Assembly: GCA_900549445.1 (NCBI GenBank)
Contig: UROS01000036.1
Location: forward strand, 1-15,773
From: an uncultured Porphyromonadaceae bacterium
GTDB taxonomy: Bacteria; Bacteroidota; Bacteroidia; Bacteroidales; Muribaculaceae
DNA length: 15,773 nt
Direction of reading: 5' to 3'
Shown here: positions 13,546 to 15,773 of the stretch, one piece after another
Position numbering within the stretch: position 1 is the stretch's first letter
Layout: each line of letters opens with the position of its first letter
Position numbers and translations under genes: made by a program
The notes under the pieces: generated by a model
The model's input: the letters and a program-made list of their open reading frames with translations, nothing else
Databases searched by the model: none
What the model was told of the DNA's origin: nothing

Positions 13546-13596
13546 AAACGAGACTGCGTCGTAATCTGGATTTACGGCGCAGTCTCGTTTTTTATT
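13546..13596. terminator. Strong hairpin terminator between convergent genes
   Basis: Perfect 13-base arms AAACGAGACTGCG (13546-13558) and CGCAGTCTCGTTT (13578-13590) have an inner CGTAA/TTACG pairing and a TTTTTT run at 13588-13593 on the plus strand. It lies 26 bases past the GH92 stop on the minus strand, where the tail is only GTTTG. It works best for plus-strand transcripts coming through the intergenic block and may serve both directions. Confidence 0.88.
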
Positions 13597-13616
13597 ATGG
13601 AAAAGAAATTCCGCGG

Positions 13617-15773
13617 TCAGTCCATGATGAACTCGAGGGTGCCTCCGGCGACTATGTCGGAGTGGCGCAGGCGGGTTGATTTCAGAGGTTTGCCGTTGAG
13701 CTTCACACTCTTCACTCCGTAGCTGCCGGGAGTACGGCGGCTGGCGGTGACGGTGAACTTTCTGCCGTTCTCAAGATTCAGGGTGCAGGAGTCGAACAGC
13801 GGGGTGCCGAGATAATACTCGCCCGAGGCCGGATTGACCGGATAGAATCCCATGGCTGAGAATATGTACCATGCAGACATCTCACCGCAGTCGTCGTTGC
13901 CGGCGTAGCCCGACGGCGAGTTGTTGTACATCTCGCGCATGATCCGCGCCACCAGAGCCTGACATTTGCGGGGTGCTCCGGCGTCGTTGTAGAGATATGC
14001 CACGTGGTGGCTGGGCTCGTTGCCGTGGGCATACTGGCCGATGAGACCTGATACGTTGGAGTTGCGCTCGCCGCTCTCGGCGTCGAGGCTGAAAAATTCG
14101 TCGAGTTTTGCCTCAAACGCTTTTTTGCCGCCCATGAGGGCGACGAGACCGTCGACGTCGTGGGGCACGTACCAGCAGTACTGCCAGGCGTTGCCCTCGG
14201 TATAGGGATTGCCGCCGTTGGCGCCGTGTTTCAGCGGATCGAAAGGCTCCATGAAGTTGCCTTTTTCGTCGCGGGCGCGGAAGAAACCGGTCTTCGGGTC
14301 GAAGAGGTTCGCGTAATACTGCGAGCGCTTTGCGAAGCGGTTGAGGTCTTCCTCATGTCCGAGACGCTCAGCCAGACGGGCGGCGCACCAGTCGTCGAAC
14401 GCTTGCTCGAGAGTGATGGAAACCGACTGGGTCTGGAGCGGCTCGGGCATATAGCCGTAATGCTCCCATACGTCGAACGGGCTGTTGGGATGGCTCTGCG
14501 TGAGAGAATTTCGCACGGCGGCGTAGGCTTTCTCCTCGTCGATACCCTCCACGCCGTTAACGATAGCCTCGGCAATAACCGGCACGGAATGGTTGCCGAT
14601 CATGCAGTAGTTGTCCTGCCCCCAGAGATGCCAGACGGGCAGATAGCCGTAGTCGTCGTAATGACGGATGAGCGAGTTGACAAACTGAGCGTTGACGCCC
14701 GGGCAGATGAGCGTGTAGAGTGGATGAGCGGCGCGATAGGTGTCCCAAAGGGAGAAAGTTGTGTACTGCGTCTCTCCCTCCCCTACTTTGCGGGTTGTGT
14801 AGACGGGGGTAGTGTATTCGCCGTTGACGTCGCTGAAAGCGTTGGGCTGTATCATGGTGTGATACATGGCAGTATAGAAAGTGACCATTGCGGCGGAGTC
14901 GCCTTTCACGTCAATAGCTCCGAGACGGCGCTCCCACTCGGCGTCGGCAGCCTCGCGGTAGTGTCTGAAACCAGCTTTCGGAGCCTCTTTTCTCAGGTTT
15001 TCGCGGGCATTTTCATTTGATACACCCGAGAGAGCCACCCTGACGGTGAGGGGCCGGCCGGCATTGCCGAAACCAAGCCATGCCTTGAGGTCGCGGCCGT
15101 TGACAACGGTAGCGCCCCCGCGCTTCTGTCCGCCGTCGGAAATCTCGAGCGACGCGATGGGTTCTGAGAATTCGGCGATGAAGTATACCTTGCGGAGTTT
15201 GGCCCAGCCGGTAATCACGCGGTAGCCCTCGATGGTGTTCGGGCCGGTCCGGCGCAGCTGCGACTGGATAATCTTCCTGTCCCAGCTGCCTTTCTGACAC
15301 GAATGGTCAAGGTCGATAAGGATATTGCGCTGAGCGTTTTTCGGGAAAGAGTAGCGGTGGATTCCGGTGCGCGGAGTGGCTGTAAGTTCGGCGGTGATGT
15401 CCTCGTCGGCGAGACGCACCTTGTAGTAGCCTGGAGCGGCCGATTCCTCGGCATGGCTGAACCCGGAGGAGGTGGCGCGGCTCACGGAGGGGAAGAGCGA
15501 CACGTCGATAAGGTCGGCAGCTCCCGTGCCGCTCAGGCGCGTGTGGGAGAAGCCGTAGATAATGCTGTCGGTGTAGAGATAGCCTCCGGCGTTGTACCAG
15601 TCGGGCGACGGGTGAGTGTCGGGGCATAACTGCACCATTCCGAAAGGCACTGTCGCTCCCGGATAGCAGTTGCCCGAGAGACCGCCGTCCATGGCGCCGG
15701 TGCCTATGAAGGTGTTGACATAGGCGGTGTGCTCGCCCGCCGCCGCTGCGAAGGCAGCGGCGAGCGCCACAGC
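13617..15773 (-). CDS. GH92 family glycoside hydrolase (alpha-mannosidase), N-terminus cut
   Basis: The visible 718 residues cover nearly the whole enzyme. Only the start of the signal peptide is missing; the frame is open to the edge and reads AVALAAAFAAAAGEHTAYVN, so the GTG at 15770 is not taken as the true start. GH92 motifs are clear: VNTFIGTG and PFGMVQLCPD, then YGFSHTRLSGTG; TFSLWDTYRAAHP; NPYTEGNAWQYCWYVPHDVD with the likely catalytic acid Glu (codon 14196-14198); HGNEPSHHVAYLYN; and GNDDCGEMSAWYIFSAMGFY with the acidic base pair (13890-13895). GH92 enzymes are calcium-dependent exo-alpha-mannosidases that act in the periplasm on N-glycan or mannan sugars; the exact linkage cannot be read here. 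No SusC/SusD genes are in view, so a glycan-use locus may lie beyond the edge. Confidence 0.96.
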   Translation of the reverse strand, partial: AVALAAAFAAAAGEHTAYVNTFIGTGAMDGGLSGNCYPGATVPFGMVQLCPDTHPSPDWYNAGGYLYTDSIIYGFSHTRLSGTGAADLIDVSLFPSVSRATSSGFSHAEESAAPGYYKVRLADEDITAELTATPRTGIHRYSFPKNAQRNILIDLDHSCQKGSWDRKIIQSQLRRTGPNTIEGYRVITGWAKLRKVYFIAEFSEPIASLEISDGGQKRGGATVVNGRDLKAWLGFGNAGRPLTVRVALSGVSNENARENLRKEAPKAGFRHYREAADAEWERRLGAIDVKGDSAAMVTFYTAMYHTMIQPNAFSDVNGEYTTPVYTTRKVGEGETQYTTFSLWDTYRAAHPLYTLICPGVNAQFVNSLIRHYDDYGYLPVWHLWGQDNYCMIGNHSVPVIAEAIVNGVEGIDEEKAYAAVRNSLTQSHPNSPFDVWEHYGYMPEPLQTQSVSITLEQAFDDWCAARLAERLGHEEDLNRFAKRSQYYANLFDPKTGFFRARDEKGNFMEPFDPLKHGANGGNPYTEGNAWQYCWYVPHDVDGLVALMGGKKAFEAKLDEFFSLDAESGERNSNVSGLIGQYAHGNEPSHHVAYLYNDAGAPRKCQALVARIMREMYNNSPSGYAGNDDCGEMSAWYIFSAMGFYPVNPASGEYYLGTPLFDSCTLNLENGRKFTVTASRRTPGSYGVKSVKLNGKPLKSTRLRHSDIVAGGTLEFIMD

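Noticed and set aside
14160..15020. 286-codon plus-strand ORF opposite GH92
   Set aside because: GH92 motifs cover the same DNA on the minus strand; the plus frame is a compositional shadow.
15768..15770. GTG as the start of GH92
   Set aside because: It falls inside the hydrophobic part of a signal peptide and the frame stays open to the window edge, so the real start is outside.

Overview
The window looks like a chromosomal segment from a gut Bacteroidales bacterium, most like Muribaculaceae, although I cannot confirm the family without a search. The reasons are: a fused SecD-SecF protein; promoter boxes of the Bacteroidetes type (TTTG, about 19-21 bp, TAnnTTTG); A-rich leaders without Shine-Dalgarno motifs; periplasmic lipoprotein enzymes; a GH92 alpha-mannosidase; and high-GC codon use with many C-ending codons.

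Region 1-2300 appears to be a phage-derived remnant. It holds the tail of one unrecognised gene, a 176-residue protein of possible head-tail adaptor type, three near-identical tandem repeats of about 80 bp that each carry a conserved hairpin, and a portal-like protein that seems to lack its C-terminal part. A perfect 9-bp-arm palindrome and a terminator-like hairpin close this region.

Region 2390-5535 is secDF, with its own promoter box flanked by GCGGATA repeats and a very strong intrinsic terminator. Region 5540-10860 starts with a good promoter and a small single-pass membrane protein. A tightly packed set follows: prolyl oligopeptidase lipoprotein, a lipoprotein with a BamE-like C-terminus, a PhnP-type metallo-beta-lactamase-fold phosphodiesterase and a UlaG-like metallo-beta-lactamase-fold hydrolase. 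Overlapping stop and start codons (TGATG, ATGA) suggest translational coupling. The set ends at a clear terminator.

Region 10870-12937 has an AraC-family regulator followed by a secreted alpha/beta hydrolase with a Cys nucleophile. It is visibly more AT-rich than its neighbours, so it may be acquired; the regulator plausibly controls the hydrolase. Region 12938-13600 is about 680 bases with no recognised gene but much inverted-repeat structure. It includes a 54-codon ORF followed directly by a terminator-like hairpin, a GC-rich block that may be a dispersed repeat or structured RNA, and a strong terminator. Region 13617-15773 on the minus strand is a GH92 glycoside hydrolase whose extreme N-terminus runs off the window.

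The best candidates for something undescribed are the tandem hairpin repeats before the truncated portal gene and the structured block between the hydrolase and GH92. All family calls are from reading motifs; no search was run.
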